From positions 1-64,000 of the forward strand of contig CAVIGM010000004.1 of assembly GCA_963642455.1 (NCBI GenBank): 64,000 nt of DNA, read 5' to 3'. Both the position numbers and the translations under genes were made by a program. Each line of letters begins with the position of its first letter. Within the stretch, counting starts at the first letter, position 1. Source of the DNA: Crickella sp963642455 (lineage in GTDB: Bacteria; Bacillota; Clostridia; Peptostreptococcales; Anaerovoracaceae). Below the pieces are notes generated by a model. It saw only the letters and a program-made list of their open reading frames with translations, did not search any database and was not told the DNA's origin. Positions 40,958-50,168 of the stretch are shown piece after piece.

Positions 40958-41389
40958 ATGTTTACAGGCACATATCAGAACACCTTAGACAGCAAGAATA
41001 GAATGATCATTCCATCCAAGTACAGAGACGTACTTGGCGGTCATTGCATGCTGACAAGAGGCTTCGATAAATGCCTTTACATATATTCGATGGAAGATTG
41101 GGAGGTGCTTGTCGACAAGATTAAGCAGCTCAAGCAGTCCGATAGAGATGTTAGAAAGTTCATCAGAGAATTTTTCTCTAATACCGAGGAATGCCATTTG
41201 GATGCACAGGGCAGAATCCTTATTCCGCAGCATTTGAGAGATTATGCCGGAATCAACAAGGACCTTGTGACAAAGGGCGCTCTCGACAAGATCGAAATTT
41301 GGAGCAGCGATGTCCTCGAAGATCCTGAAGGCGAGAACATGATGGACAACGACGAATTCGTTGCTAAGCTCGATATGTACAACCTATAG
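40958..41389 (+). CDS. mraZ: Transcriptional regulator MraZ
   Basis: The 143-residue protein has the two SpoVT/AbrB-like half-domains: MFTGTYQNTLDSKNRMIIPSK-type at the N-terminus (DSKNRM) and the second DxxGR motif in HLDAQGRILIPQHLR. It forms a ring that binds the phased GTGG boxes upstream and controls the dcw cluster. ATG 40958 begins the standard MFxGTY start. AGGAAAGG is rather far (15 bases) from it. rsmH follows after 8 bases. Confidence 0.95.
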   Translation: MFTGTYQNTLDSKNRMIIPSKYRDVLGGHCMLTRGFDKCLYIYSMEDWEVLVDKIKQLKQSDRDVRKFIREFFSNTEECHLDAQGRILIPQHLRDYAGINKDLVTKGALDKIEIWSSDVLEDPEGENMMDNDEFVAKLDMYNL

Positions 41390-41397
41390 GAGGCAAT

Positions 41398-42333
41398 ATG
41401 GAATTCTCACATGTGCCTGTTTTGTACAACGAAGTAATCGAGTCTCTCGATATTAAGCCAGACGGCATCTATATAGATGGAACTGTCGGTGGCGGAGGTC
41501 ATTCTTCGGGAATATGCGAGAAATTATCCGAGAATGGAAGGCTTATCGCGGTTGATAGAGACACGGCTGCGCTCAATGCGGCAAGCGCGAGGCTCGAAGA
41601 ATATAAATGCCGCAAGGAATTCATTCACGCTAATTACAGCGACGTAGAGACAATTTCGGAGGTGGCCGGCGGTAAGGTTTCGGGTATTCTGCTCGACCTT
41701 GGCGTATCCTCCTTCCAACTCGATAACGCGGAACGCGGCTTTTCGTATATGCATGACGCGGCTATGGATATGCGAATGAACGAAGACGATTTGCTGACTG
41801 CCTATGATGTGGTCAATTCCTATTCAGAGGCGGAGCTTACGAGAATTATAAAAGAATATGGCGAAGAGAAATGGGCTTCGAGGATTGCTAAATTCATCGT
41901 TACAGAGAGAAAAGAGAAGCCTATCGAAAGAACAGGGCAGCTTGTCGAGATAATCAAGGCGGCGATTCCCGCGGCGGCAAGGCGAGAGGGGCCACACCCT
42001 GCGAAGAGGACTTTTCAAGCCATACGAATAGAGGTAAATGCAGAGCTTGAACACCTAAGGAAAGCGGTACAAGAGCTACCGGACCTTCTGGAAGTAGGTG
42101 GAAGAATTGCAATAATTACCTTTCATTCGTTGGAGGATAGAATCGTCAAGAACGAATTCGACAGAAGACTTAATCCCTGCACCTGTCCGAAGGAATTTCC
42201 GGTATGTGTCTGTGGGAAGGTAAGCGATGTGGCAAAGGTCTACAAGAAGCCACTGATTCCAAGCGCCGAGGAGCTCGAACTTAATCCGAGGTCAAGAAGC
42301 GCCAAGCTGAGAGTCCTTGAGAAAATCAGATAA
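41398..42333 (+). CDS. rsmH: 16S rRNA (cytosine1402-N4)-methyltransferase RsmH
   Basis: The 311-residue SAM enzyme methylates N4 of C1402 in the ribosomal P site. Motifs: VPVLYNEVIESL at the N-terminus, GTVGGGGHSSGI for SAM, LDLGVSSFQLD, and ITFHSLEDRIVK. A C-terminal CTCPKEFPVCVCGK cysteine group is typical of the family. AGGAGG lies directly before ATG. The stop is followed by a 10-bp repeat array. Confidence 0.95.
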   Translation: MEFSHVPVLYNEVIESLDIKPDGIYIDGTVGGGGHSSGICEKLSENGRLIAVDRDTAALNAASARLEEYKCRKEFIHANYSDVETISEVAGGKVSGILLDLGVSSFQLDNAERGFSYMHDAAMDMRMNEDDLLTAYDVVNSYSEAELTRIIKEYGEEKWASRIAKFIVTERKEKPIERTGQLVEIIKAAIPAAARREGPHPAKRTFQAIRIEVNAELEHLRKAVQELPDLLEVGGRIAIITFHSLEDRIVKNEFDRRLNPCTCPKEFPVCVCGKVSDVAKVYKKPLIPSAEELELNPRSRSAKLRVLEKIR

Positions 42334-42335
42334 GT

Positions 42336-42434
42336 TCGACAAGAATCGACAAGAATCGACAAGATTCGATAAGAATCGATAATTTTCGACGATTCTCGAC
42401 AGACAAGAATCGACAAGAATCGACAAGATTCGAC
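42336..42434 (+). repeat. Post-stop 10-bp array (TCGAC/T AAGAA type)
   Basis: TCGAC or TCGAT occurs at 42336, 42346, 42356, 42366, 42376, 42386 and 42396, then after one 14-bp step at 42410, 42420 and 42430. The array begins 2 bases after the rsmH stop and lies in front of ftsL. Confidence 0.9.
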
Positions 42435-42467
42435 ACTATACGTATAACACACTATGGAGGATGCGGA

Positions 42468-42857
42468 ATGTCAAGTGCAGTAGCCACTATCAATTCCATA
42501 AAGAACCGAAGCAGATCAGGCAAGACTAAGGCGCAGAGCCACATGAACCGCGTGGTTGCTATTTGCGTGTTCTTTGTTGCTTTGGTAATTTCCTGCATAC
42601 TGCTTTCGGCCTACTCCGCTAAGCTTCAGCATCAAATCAATCTTCTGCAGAAGCAGAATTCGTGCCTCGAAGCCGAGATCGATTCAATCGAAGGTCAGAT
42701 AACTGAGGAGACGAAGATCACGACCGTCGAGAAGACTGCAACAGAGAAACTTGGTATGGTGCGCGCTGATTCCGAGAATTGTATAAGCGTTGGAAAGGAC
42801 GAGACAAAGAAGAACGAGAACCTCGCTGCGACAATCAGAGAAGAAGCATATAATTAG
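42468..42857 (+). CDS. ftsL: FtsL-type septum protein
   Basis: The 129-residue protein has a basic cytoplasmic part, one membrane helix (VAICVFFVALVISCILLSAYS) and an extracellular coiled coil (LQHQINLLQKQNSCLEAEIDSI). Position between rsmH and the division PBP identifies it as FtsL, which stabilises the FtsQ(DivIB)-FtsL-DivIC complex. Sequence alone would only say FtsL/DivIC-like. It ends at a terminator that separates it from the PBP gene. Confidence 0.82.
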   Translation: MSSAVATINSIKNRSRSGKTKAQSHMNRVVAICVFFVALVISCILLSAYSAKLQHQINLLQKQNSCLEAEIDSIEGQITEETKITTVEKTATEKLGMVRADSENCISVGKDETKKNENLAATIREEAYN

Positions 42858-42880
42858 TGCGAATTTTATATGAATATTAA

Positions 42881-42912
42881 GTGCCATCAACCTATATGTG
42901 TTGGTGGCTTTT
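42881..42912 (+). terminator. Terminator inside the dcw cluster, between ftsL and the PBP gene
   Basis: GCCATCAAC (42881-42889) pairs with GTTGGTGGC (42898-42906), loop of 8 bases, then six T. Confidence 0.85.
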
Positions 42913-42920
42913 TTCAAATT

Positions 42921-42928
42921 GTGGTATA
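42921..42928 (+). promoter_or_regulatory. Promoter for the PBP gene
   Basis: TATAAT at 42923-42928 lies 11 bp after the terminator T run and 48 bp before the PBP start. No clear -35 is seen. Confidence 0.5.
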
Positions 42929-42976
42929 ATAATTGACGACTATGCACAAGATGTTGTGTTTTGCAGGAAGGGGCTT

Positions 42977-45016
42977 ATGAAGAGATACGGCAGGTTCTTC
43001 GAATTTCTGACTAACGACGAGGACGAGTCAGCTCTTAGAGAAAGAACAAGCTATAAGAATAAGGTAAGACTTGTATGGGGATTCGGTCTGATTCTCCTTG
43101 CTCTTCTAATTCTGAGCTTCAGAATGGGCTACTGGCAGATTATCAGGGCTGACGAAATGCGACAGAGGGCCATAGATATTCAGAAGGTCGACTCCGAGAT
43201 TGATTCTGTAAGAGGCGCCATTTACGACAGGAACGGGAATGTGCTTGCGCAGACAATTACAGAATACGAGCTGTACGGATATACTGAATATATGTATAAG
43301 TCCGACAAAATTTCGAGCTTGAAGAAGAACGATACCGTCGAGAAGCTCTCTAAGCTTACGGGCAAGACCGAGGAAGAATGCAAGGAGCTGCTTTCCGGCA
43401 AGGAGAATCTTGTGCTTCTTGGCAGCGGAATGACGCAGAAGCAGGTAGATAAGGCAAGAGAATATTGGGACGATAGCATCGTAGTCAAGACCAAGGTCAA
43501 GAGATATTATCCAAATGGGGCTTTTGCCGCGCAGGTTCTCGGTAATGTTAATTCGGAGAATACAGGAAGAACGGGCCTCGAATATGAATATAATTCGGTG
43601 CTTGCAGGCGTGAACGGAAGAAGCGTCAAGACGACAGACAGCCAAGGTAATACGCTTGCTAACGGCACGAGCAAATACTATAAGGCGAAAGACGGCAATA
43701 ATATAGTCACAACGATTGACTCGGTGATACAAAGATATACAGAGGATGCTCTTGAATCTGCAATGCAAAGGACCGGAGCAGAATCCATTACCTGCGTCGT
43801 TATGAATCCGAAGACAGGCGATGTTCTGGCAATCGCGCAGACTCCTGAATATGATCCTAATAATCCGACAGAGCCTTATGGAGAAGAGGCACTTGCCGAA
43901 TATAACAAGCTAAGCACCTCAGAGCAGAATGCTTACCTTAGCCAAATGTGGACTTTGAATGCGATAAGCACCATATATGAGCCTGGCTCAACCTTCAAGC
44001 TTATTGCTTCATCGATCGGCCTCGAAACAGGCGCTGTCACAGATAGCTCCACATATTATTGCAACGGATCAATAGATGTTGACGGCACCAAGCTGCGCTG
44101 CCTTGGACATCATGGAACTCAGAATATTAAAGAAGCCGTTGGACATTCCTGCAACCCTGCTCTTGCAAGAGTTGCCTTAGACATCGGCGTAGATAAATAT
44201 TATCAGTATCTCAAGCTCTATGGCTTAATGAACAAGACGGGAATTGACCTTCCGGGAGAGACTTTATATGTAAGGGACAAGGAAGGAATCGGCTCAGTTG
44301 ATCTTGCGACAATGGGCTACGGGCAGGGAGTCGCAGTTACAGCAATGCAGCTTCTTTGTGCCGTAAATGCCATGGGTAATGACGGCATCCTGATGAAGCC
44401 TAAGCTTGTTAAGGAGATTAAGGATAACGACGGCAAGACTGTCGAGAAGATTGACGATACCGCTGTAAGGCAGGTCATTTCAAAGGAAACAGCCGACAAG
44501 ATGCGCGAGATAATGGAATATTATACCGCGGTTGCCGGAGGAACGAAGGCCTATGTTGCGGGCTATAGAGTAGGCGGCAAAACAGGAACTGCCAATATCG
44601 CAACGGATGGCGGGTATAGCGAAGCTACCGATGCCTCGTACATTGCGATGGCACCGATGGATGACCCTGTGCTTTCCATTCTTGTCATAGTGCATAAGCC
44701 AACGAAGACAGAAGGCGGAAATGGCTCGGCAGGTCCTGTTGTAGCGGAGATTCTCGAGAACTCGCTTGAATATCTTGGAATCGAAAGACAATATACGGAT
44801 TCCGAGGCTGCAAAACAAGAATCAGCTGAAGTATATGTGCCGGGAGTAACTGGTCTTGACAGCAAGGATGCGATTAAGACGCTTGAGGCAAAGGGCTTCA
44901 AGGTAAAGGCTGAGCCAGAGAAAATGCAGAATGAATCCTTTGTGGTTGTCGACCAATATCCGAAGGCTGGAAGCAAGGCAAAGAAGAATTCTACGATATA
45001 TATTTACAGCGAATAA
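42977..45016 (+). CDS. Division penicillin-binding protein with PASTA domain (FtsI/SpoVD-like)
   Basis: The start is ATG 42977, with AGGAAGGGG upstream; the longer open frame from 42881 runs through the terminator and is not used. The 679-residue class B PBP has an N-terminal membrane helix (LVWGFGLILLALLILSF), a dimerisation domain (VRGAIYDRNGNVLAQT), and a transpeptidase with S338-x-x-K341 (STFK), S391-C-N and K535-T-G. One PASTA domain ends the protein (VPGVTGLDSKDAIKTLEAKG). It crosslinks septal peptidoglycan. The single PASTA domain is seen in SpoVD; whether this is the vegetative or the sporulation enzyme cannot be told. Confidence 0.93.
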   Translation: MKRYGRFFEFLTNDEDESALRERTSYKNKVRLVWGFGLILLALLILSFRMGYWQIIRADEMRQRAIDIQKVDSEIDSVRGAIYDRNGNVLAQTITEYELYGYTEYMYKSDKISSLKKNDTVEKLSKLTGKTEEECKELLSGKENLVLLGSGMTQKQVDKAREYWDDSIVVKTKVKRYYPNGAFAAQVLGNVNSENTGRTGLEYEYNSVLAGVNGRSVKTTDSQGNTLANGTSKYYKAKDGNNIVTTIDSVIQRYTEDALESAMQRTGAESITCVVMNPKTGDVLAIAQTPEYDPNNPTEPYGEEALAEYNKLSTSEQNAYLSQMWTLNAISTIYEPGSTFKLIASSIGLETGAVTDSSTYYCNGSIDVDGTKLRCLGHHGTQNIKEAVGHSCNPALARVALDIGVDKYYQYLKLYGLMNKTGIDLPGETLYVRDKEGIGSVDLATMGYGQGVAVTAMQLLCAVNAMGNDGILMKPKLVKEIKDNDGKTVEKIDDTAVRQVISKETADKMREIMEYYTAVAGGTKAYVAGYRVGGKTGTANIATDGGYSEATDASYIAMAPMDDPVLSILVIVHKPTKTEGGNGSAGPVVAEILENSLEYLGIERQYTDSEAAKQESAEVYVPGVTGLDSKDAIKTLEAKGFKVKAEPEKMQNESFVVVDQYPKAGSKAKKNSTIYIYSE

Positions 45017-45041
45017 ACCAAACAAACAGAAGGATCGATAA

Positions 45042-46454
45042 ATGAGAGCAATTGATTTAGATTATATTGTCAAAGGAACAGGCGGCAAGCTATATGCGAA
45101 GGCGGATGCCGATTATGGAAAGATCGAAAGCGTATCTATAGATTCGAGAACTGCGGGAGAGGGAAGCATTTTTTTCTGCACCATAGGCAAGAAAGTAGAC
45201 GCGCATAATTTCCTCCCGGATGTCAGGGCAAATTCCTGCCATACTGTCGTTGTGTCGGACCTCGATTGGGCGAATAAGATGCGTGCCTGCCGAGATATGA
45301 ATGTCATCCTTGTTGAGGACAGCGTCAAGGCTCTCATGGATCTTGCGACAAGATATATGGACGACTGGGCGGAGCTTCCAAGAGTAGCTATAACGGGAAG
45401 TGTCGGAAAGACGAGCACCAAGGAATTTACCTATGCTGTTTTGTCGAGCAAATATAAATGCGGCAAGACTCCTGGGAATTTGAACAGCGAATTTGGAATT
45501 CCTCTGACCTGCTTCAGCTATCCTGAAGATATAGAAGTTGCGATTTGCGAGATCGGTATAGGCGGAGGCCCGGATATGAGAGAGCTTGTCAGCATCATTA
45601 AGCCTGATGCCGCAATCGTTACGAATATCGGCTCTGCGCATCTTGACCATTTCGACAATTCGAGAACCAAGCTTCAGGAGGCTAAGCTTAGAATTACAAG
45701 TGGCTTCACGGACGAAGGCTTGCTCGTGGTTAATTCCGACTGCAAATTCTTAGAGCCTGATGAGGTTGCGGCGCATGCCGAAGGGGAATTTGATCTTGTT
45801 ACCGTCGGAACATCGGAGGCTGCTATGTATAGGCTGTCGGAGCTCTGTGACAGGGGTATCGACGGTGTCAAATGCACTCTGGATATCCGAGGCAAGGGCA
45901 GCTTCGAGCTTGCGATTCCGGTTGTCGGGGCACACAATCTCTTCAATGCGGCGGAGGCTGTTGCGATTGGTGATGCCTTTGGCATAGAGCCTGAGGATGC
46001 GATTTGCGCGCTTTCGAATGTCAGCCTTGCTGGAAACAGATTGGACATCAGAAGGAATGACCGCTGGGTCGTTATAAATGATACATATAATGCGAGCCCC
46101 GAATCGATGAAGGCGGGCATAGACATTCTTGCGGCAAGCGAGGGCAGAAGGCGTGGTGCAATTCTCGGAGATATGTTCGAGCTTGGGGAGAATTCTGAGA
46201 AGCTTCACGCGAGTGTCGGTGAATACGCGGCTGCGAAGGGCCTTGATTTTCTAATTACCATAGGTGAGGGCGCAAAAGCAATCGCCGATGGAGCGCAAAC
46301 GAAAGGCGCAGGCAAAGACATGCTCATTGTTTGCTTCGACTCCAAGAAGGAGGCACTCGAGCGAATACCCGAGATTCTCGAAAGCGGAGATATAGTCTTG
46401 GTTAAGGCATCAAGAGGAATGGCGCTTGAGGAAATATCCGAGGCGATTTCCTAA
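45042..46454 (+). CDS. murF: UDP-MurNAc-tripeptide:D-Ala-D-Ala ligase MurF
   Basis: This 470-residue Mur ligase adds D-Ala-D-Ala to the UDP-MurNAc tripeptide. Three domains are present: N-terminal UDP-binding (SIDSRTAGEGSIFF), central ATPase with ITGSVGKTSTKE (118-126), and C-terminal domain starting near NRLDIRRN with DTYNASPESMKA and ILGDMFELGE. The dcw position after the PBP would normally hold murE first; murE is missing here. Ribosome site AGAAGGA. A 9-bp repeat array follows. Confidence 0.94.
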   Translation: MRAIDLDYIVKGTGGKLYAKADADYGKIESVSIDSRTAGEGSIFFCTIGKKVDAHNFLPDVRANSCHTVVVSDLDWANKMRACRDMNVILVEDSVKALMDLATRYMDDWAELPRVAITGSVGKTSTKEFTYAVLSSKYKCGKTPGNLNSEFGIPLTCFSYPEDIEVAICEIGIGGGPDMRELVSIIKPDAAIVTNIGSAHLDHFDNSRTKLQEAKLRITSGFTDEGLLVVNSDCKFLEPDEVAAHAEGEFDLVTVGTSEAAMYRLSELCDRGIDGVKCTLDIRGKGSFELAIPVVGAHNLFNAAEAVAIGDAFGIEPEDAICALSNVSLAGNRLDIRRNDRWVVINDTYNASPESMKAGIDILAASEGRRRGAILGDMFELGENSEKLHASVGEYAAAKGLDFLITIGEGAKAIADGAQTKGAGKDMLIVCFDSKKEALERIPEILESGDIVLVKASRGMALEEISEAIS

Positions 46455-46461
46455 TAAGCCT

Positions 46462-46524
46462 AACAATCCTGATAATCATAACAATCCTGATAATCAGAAC
46501 AATCAGAACAATCATAACAATACG
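46462..46524 (+). repeat. Post-stop 9-bp array (AACAATCCT/GATAATCAT)
   Basis: Seven 9-bp units run from 46462 to 46524, the first four as two copies of an 18-bp pair. The array begins 7 bases after the murF stop. Confidence 0.88.
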
Positions 46525-46579
46525 GAAGAAAGAATATATATAAAGAAAGAAATACACATATAAAGAAAGAGGGACAGAA

Positions 46580-47545
46580 ATGACTGTTACAAGAGCAGTA
46601 ATCAATTTGGTGATAGCCTTTGCGGTATCATGCGTGGGCACAGGGCTTCTAATACCTGCGCTCAAGAAGAAGCAATTCGGACAATATATTAGAGAGGACG
46701 GACCTAAGGCGCATCTTTCCAAGGCGGGAACACCTACAATGGGCGGCCTTGCGATAGTTCTCGGAATTACCGTTTCTTTGTTTTTCTCGAAGAACTTCAA
46801 CGTGGAGACCGTGGCTATTCTTCTTACAATGTACGCATTTGGAATTATCGGCTTCATAGATGATTATAACAAGATCGCAAAGAAGGAGAACGAGGGCCTC
46901 ACGCCTAAGCAGAAGATAGTGCTTCAGCTTATATTCGGACTTGCGCTTGCAATCTTCATGATGCTCAAGGAAGGCACTAAGGTACTGATTCCGTTCTTCG
47001 GAGTGGAGGTAGATTTCGGAATATTCTATGTGCCATTCATCGTCTTTGTCGAAATCGCTATGGCGAATGCCGTTAATTTGACGGACGGACTTGATGGCCT
47101 TGCTTCGAGCACGACTGCCATCGTCGCATTGCTTTTTGCGGCTGTCGGCTGGCTTTCTTTCACCGAAGGAGATACGGCGGTTACAGCATCGGGCCTTGCA
47201 ATCGCAGGCGCCCTGCTTGGTTTTCTTGTCTATAACAAATATCCTGCGCGCATCTTCATGGGCGATACAGGCTCCATGGCACTTGGCGGCGTTCTGTCAG
47301 CTGTCGCTGTTGTCGGCAGGGTGGAATTCCTCCTTTGCATTGCGGGACTTCTCTATGTTCTCGAGGCGCTTTCTGTAATAATACAGGTTGCATATTTCAA
47401 GAAAACAGGCGGCAAAAGAATCTTTCGAATGGCGCCACTTCACCACCACTTCGAGCTTGGCGGCTGGAGCGAGGTTAAGGTCGTTACGGTCTTCTCGCTA
47501 TTTACACTCGTCTGCTGCATCATCGCATACTTCTCTGTAATGTAG
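46580..47545 (+). CDS. mraY: Phospho-MurNAc-pentapeptide transferase MraY
   Basis: The 321-residue membrane enzyme makes lipid I on undecaprenyl phosphate. Catalytic motifs: GFIDDYNKI with the paired Asp, NAVNLTDGLDGLA, FMGDTGSMALGG and MAPLHHHFELGG. About ten membrane helices. Ribosome site AAAGAGGG. Confidence 0.95.
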   Translation: MTVTRAVINLVIAFAVSCVGTGLLIPALKKKQFGQYIREDGPKAHLSKAGTPTMGGLAIVLGITVSLFFSKNFNVETVAILLTMYAFGIIGFIDDYNKIAKKENEGLTPKQKIVLQLIFGLALAIFMMLKEGTKVLIPFFGVEVDFGIFYVPFIVFVEIAMANAVNLTDGLDGLASSTTAIVALLFAAVGWLSFTEGDTAVTASGLAIAGALLGFLVYNKYPARIFMGDTGSMALGGVLSAVAVVGRVEFLLCIAGLLYVLEALSVIIQVAYFKKTGGKRIFRMAPLHHHFELGGWSEVKVVTVFSLFTLVCCIIAYFSVM

Positions 47546-47604
47546 GCGGGAGTAAGCAGGACTATATTAAGAACTAAGAACAATAGGCATAGGATTAAGG
47601 GAAA

Positions 47605-48990
47605 ATGGATATCGAAAGAATTGAAGCTTATAGGAAATCTTTATCGGGGAAAAGGGTTCTTGTTGTCGGCATGGGCAAGTCCGGCTTTGCGGCAGTTAAG
47701 GTGCTGCATGAATTAAATGCATGCGTTACTGTGCAGGATTCAAAGTCTAAGGACAAGCTCGATGATGTAACAAGAGAATACCTTGAGAATGCTGGAATAC
47801 AGGGCTTCTTCGAAGCAGCACCTGACAAGCCAGCAGATTATGATATATACGTTCTAAGCCCTGGAGTTCCTTGCTATCTTGACTGGATAGTAGAGGCAAG
47901 GGATGCAGGCGTCGAGATAATCGGCGAGCTTGAGCTTGGATATAGAATAACAGAAGGCCGCTATGTTGCAATTACGGGCACTAACGGCAAGACGACGACC
48001 ACTACTCTTGTGGGCGAGATTTTCAAGGCTTCGGGAAGAAAGACTTCTGTAGTCGGAAATATCGGAAATGCTGTTGTGACAGCGGCGATTGAATCAAGCG
48101 ATGAGGACTGGATGGTTGCCGAGGTAAGCAGTTTCCAGCTTGAGACTGTCAAGGAATTCAGACCGCTTGTGTCTGCTATTCTCAACCTCACACCTGACCA
48201 CCTTAATAGACACAAGACCATGGAAGCCTATGGCGCAGCTAAGGCCGCAATTCATGCTAAGCAGACAGCCGACGACTATCTTGTAATCAATTACGATGAT
48301 AAGGCTTGTTACGAGCTTGCTGCGGGCTGCAAGGCAAGGCTTGTGCCATTTAGCAGAAAGACTAAGCTCGATTACGGAGCATATCTTGACGGCGAGAAGC
48401 TCATACTTAAGGATGATAATTCCGAGCATCTTATATGCGAGCGCAAAGACCTTCAGATTATTGGAGACCATAATGTCGAGAACGTTCTTGCGGCAGCTGC
48501 GATAGCGTATTATGCAGGAATCAAGATGGAAGTAATCAGCCAGGCGATTAAGGATTTCCCTGGCGTTGAACATAGAATTGAATATTGCGGCACCATTGAC
48601 GGCGTTAAATATTATAACGATTCGAAGGGCACGAATGTAGACGCTGCAATTATCGCGCTTAAGGCTCTTGAAGATAATATCCTGCTTATCGCAGGCGGCG
48701 ATGGCAAGGCGCAGGATTTCACGGAACTCGCAAAAGCCCTTACGGGCAGGGTGAAGCATCTTGTGCTTCTCGGAAGGGATGCCAAGGACATCGAGAAATG
48801 TGCGCTGAAAGAGGGCTTCGACAGCATTTGCTTCTGCAAAACAATGGAAGACTGTGTAAATAAATGCAAGGAGCTTGCTACAGAAGGAGATAAGGTGCTT
48901 CTTTCACCGGCTTGTGCAAGCTGGGATATGTATCCAAATTACGAGAAGCGCGGAGAACACTTCAAGACTTGCGTTAAGGCGCTTGATTAG
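47605..48990 (+). CDS. murD: UDP-MurNAc-L-Ala:D-Glu ligase MurD
   Basis: The 461-residue Mur ligase adds D-glutamate. The N-terminal Rossmann part is VLVVGMGKSGFAAVKVL, the ATP loop is ITGTNGKTTTTTL (123-135), then LNLTPDHLNRH, GVEHRIEYCG and DSKGTNVDA. It starts ATG 47605 after AAGGG. ftsW begins 8 bases after its stop with a ribosome site that overlaps the stop. Confidence 0.95.
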   Translation: MDIERIEAYRKSLSGKRVLVVGMGKSGFAAVKVLHELNACVTVQDSKSKDKLDDVTREYLENAGIQGFFEAAPDKPADYDIYVLSPGVPCYLDWIVEARDAGVEIIGELELGYRITEGRYVAITGTNGKTTTTTLVGEIFKASGRKTSVVGNIGNAVVTAAIESSDEDWMVAEVSSFQLETVKEFRPLVSAILNLTPDHLNRHKTMEAYGAAKAAIHAKQTADDYLVINYDDKACYELAAGCKARLVPFSRKTKLDYGAYLDGEKLILKDDNSEHLICERKDLQIIGDHNVENVLAAAAIAYYAGIKMEVISQAIKDFPGVEHRIEYCGTIDGVKYYNDSKGTNVDAAIIALKALEDNILLIAGGDGKAQDFTELAKALTGRVKHLVLLGRDAKDIEKCALKEGFDSICFCKTMEDCVNKCKELATEGDKVLLSPACASWDMYPNYEKRGEHFKTCVKALD

Positions 48991-48998
48991 GAGAGACT

Positions 48999-50168
48999 TT
49001 GGGAAATAAGCTAAATGCAGTTGCGGACAAAAGAATAAAGACCTGGGGCTTGCAGCTTAAGGATTGCAATCACATGATTACGCTTTTCGTAATTATCCTG
49101 ACTGTTTTTGGTGTAATGATGGTTCTTAGCGCAGGCTATTATCAGACTGTGAATCTATCCGAGCCTGATCCCTTCTATTATCTCAAAAGACAGGGAATCT
49201 TTGCTGTATCGGGATTCATGTTAATGCTTGGTGTAGCTTGCATTGACTATCATCACTATGCCAAATATTCTTATTTTCTGGCTGGAGTAAGCATACTTCT
49301 CTTGCTTGGACTTTTCGCCTTCGGTACCGAGGTCAATGGAGCTACCAGATGGTATTATATTTTCGGCATAATTCCATTTACACCGAGTGAATTCTCCAAG
49401 CTCTTTATGATTATCTTCACAGCAAGCTATATTGCATACAAACCCGAGAGGATTAAGAATATAAAGAGCCTTGTGATTCTGTTCGCTGTGATGATAGTGC
49501 ATGTTGGACTTATTTATAAGCAACCAAATATGTCGACAGCCATTGTCATAGCCTTGATTATGATGGGCATAATGTTCGCGGCGGGTATTCACATTGGATA
49601 TATTGTTGGATCGGTTGCCACGATTGCTGCACTTGTAACAACTGTGTATTTCGTATTTCCGGATTCTCACTGGCATGCGCGTATCGCTACTTTTCTTAAT
49701 CCATTTACGGATGCACAAGGAGATGGATATCAGGTATCGCAGGGACTTATCGCCTTAGGAAACGGAGGCCTCTTCGGACTTGGACCAGGAAACAGCGTCG
49801 CTAAGAACCTGTATCTTCCTGAGCCACAGAACGATTTTATCCTTGCCATCATAGGAGAGGAACTCGGCTTTATTGGCTATCTAATCCTGCTGCTTGTATA
49901 TATATGCTTGCTCTTCGTGCTCGTAATGACTGCGGCAAGAGCAAAAGACAGATTGGGCTTCCTTCTTGCGACGGGAGTTGCAGTTATGCTCGGTCTTCAG
50001 GTGGCAATCAATATTGCGGTTGTAACCTCGTCGATGCCTGCAACAGGTATCACACTTCCTTTCGTCAGCTACGGAGGCTCGTCACTTTGGTCCTTTATGA
50101 TTGCGATGGGAATAGCGTTAAATGTGTCAAAAGGTCAAAGTAAACCAAGAAAGGCGAAGAAGAAATGA
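48999..50168 (+). CDS. ftsW: Lipid II polymerase FtsW
   Basis: The 389-residue SEDS-family membrane protein polymerises septal glycan strands with the division PBP. Ten helices, with YYLKRQGIFAVSGF, FTPSEFSKLFMI, GDGYQVSQGLIALGNGG and TGITLPFVSYGGSS all present. Start codon is TTG (48999), with AGGAG overlapping the murD stop. Its stop overlaps murG by 4 bases. Confidence 0.93.
   Translation: MGNKLNAVADKRIKTWGLQLKDCNHMITLFVIILTVFGVMMVLSAGYYQTVNLSEPDPFYYLKRQGIFAVSGFMLMLGVACIDYHHYAKYSYFLAGVSILLLLGLFAFGTEVNGATRWYYIFGIIPFTPSEFSKLFMIIFTASYIAYKPERIKNIKSLVILFAVMIVHVGLIYKQPNMSTAIVIALIMMGIMFAAGIHIGYIVGSVATIAALVTTVYFVFPDSHWHARIATFLNPFTDAQGDGYQVSQGLIALGNGGLFGLGPGNSVAKNLYLPEPQNDFILAIIGEELGFIGYLILLLVYICLLFVLVMTAARAKDRLGFLLATGVAVMLGLQVAINIAVVTSSMPATGITLPFVSYGGSSLWSFMIAMGIALNVSKGQSKPRKAKKK

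Noticed and set aside
42881..42976. Start of the PBP at 42881
   Set aside because: The first 32 codons would run through a terminator hairpin and promoter; ATG 42977 has a good ribosome site and a normal N-terminus.
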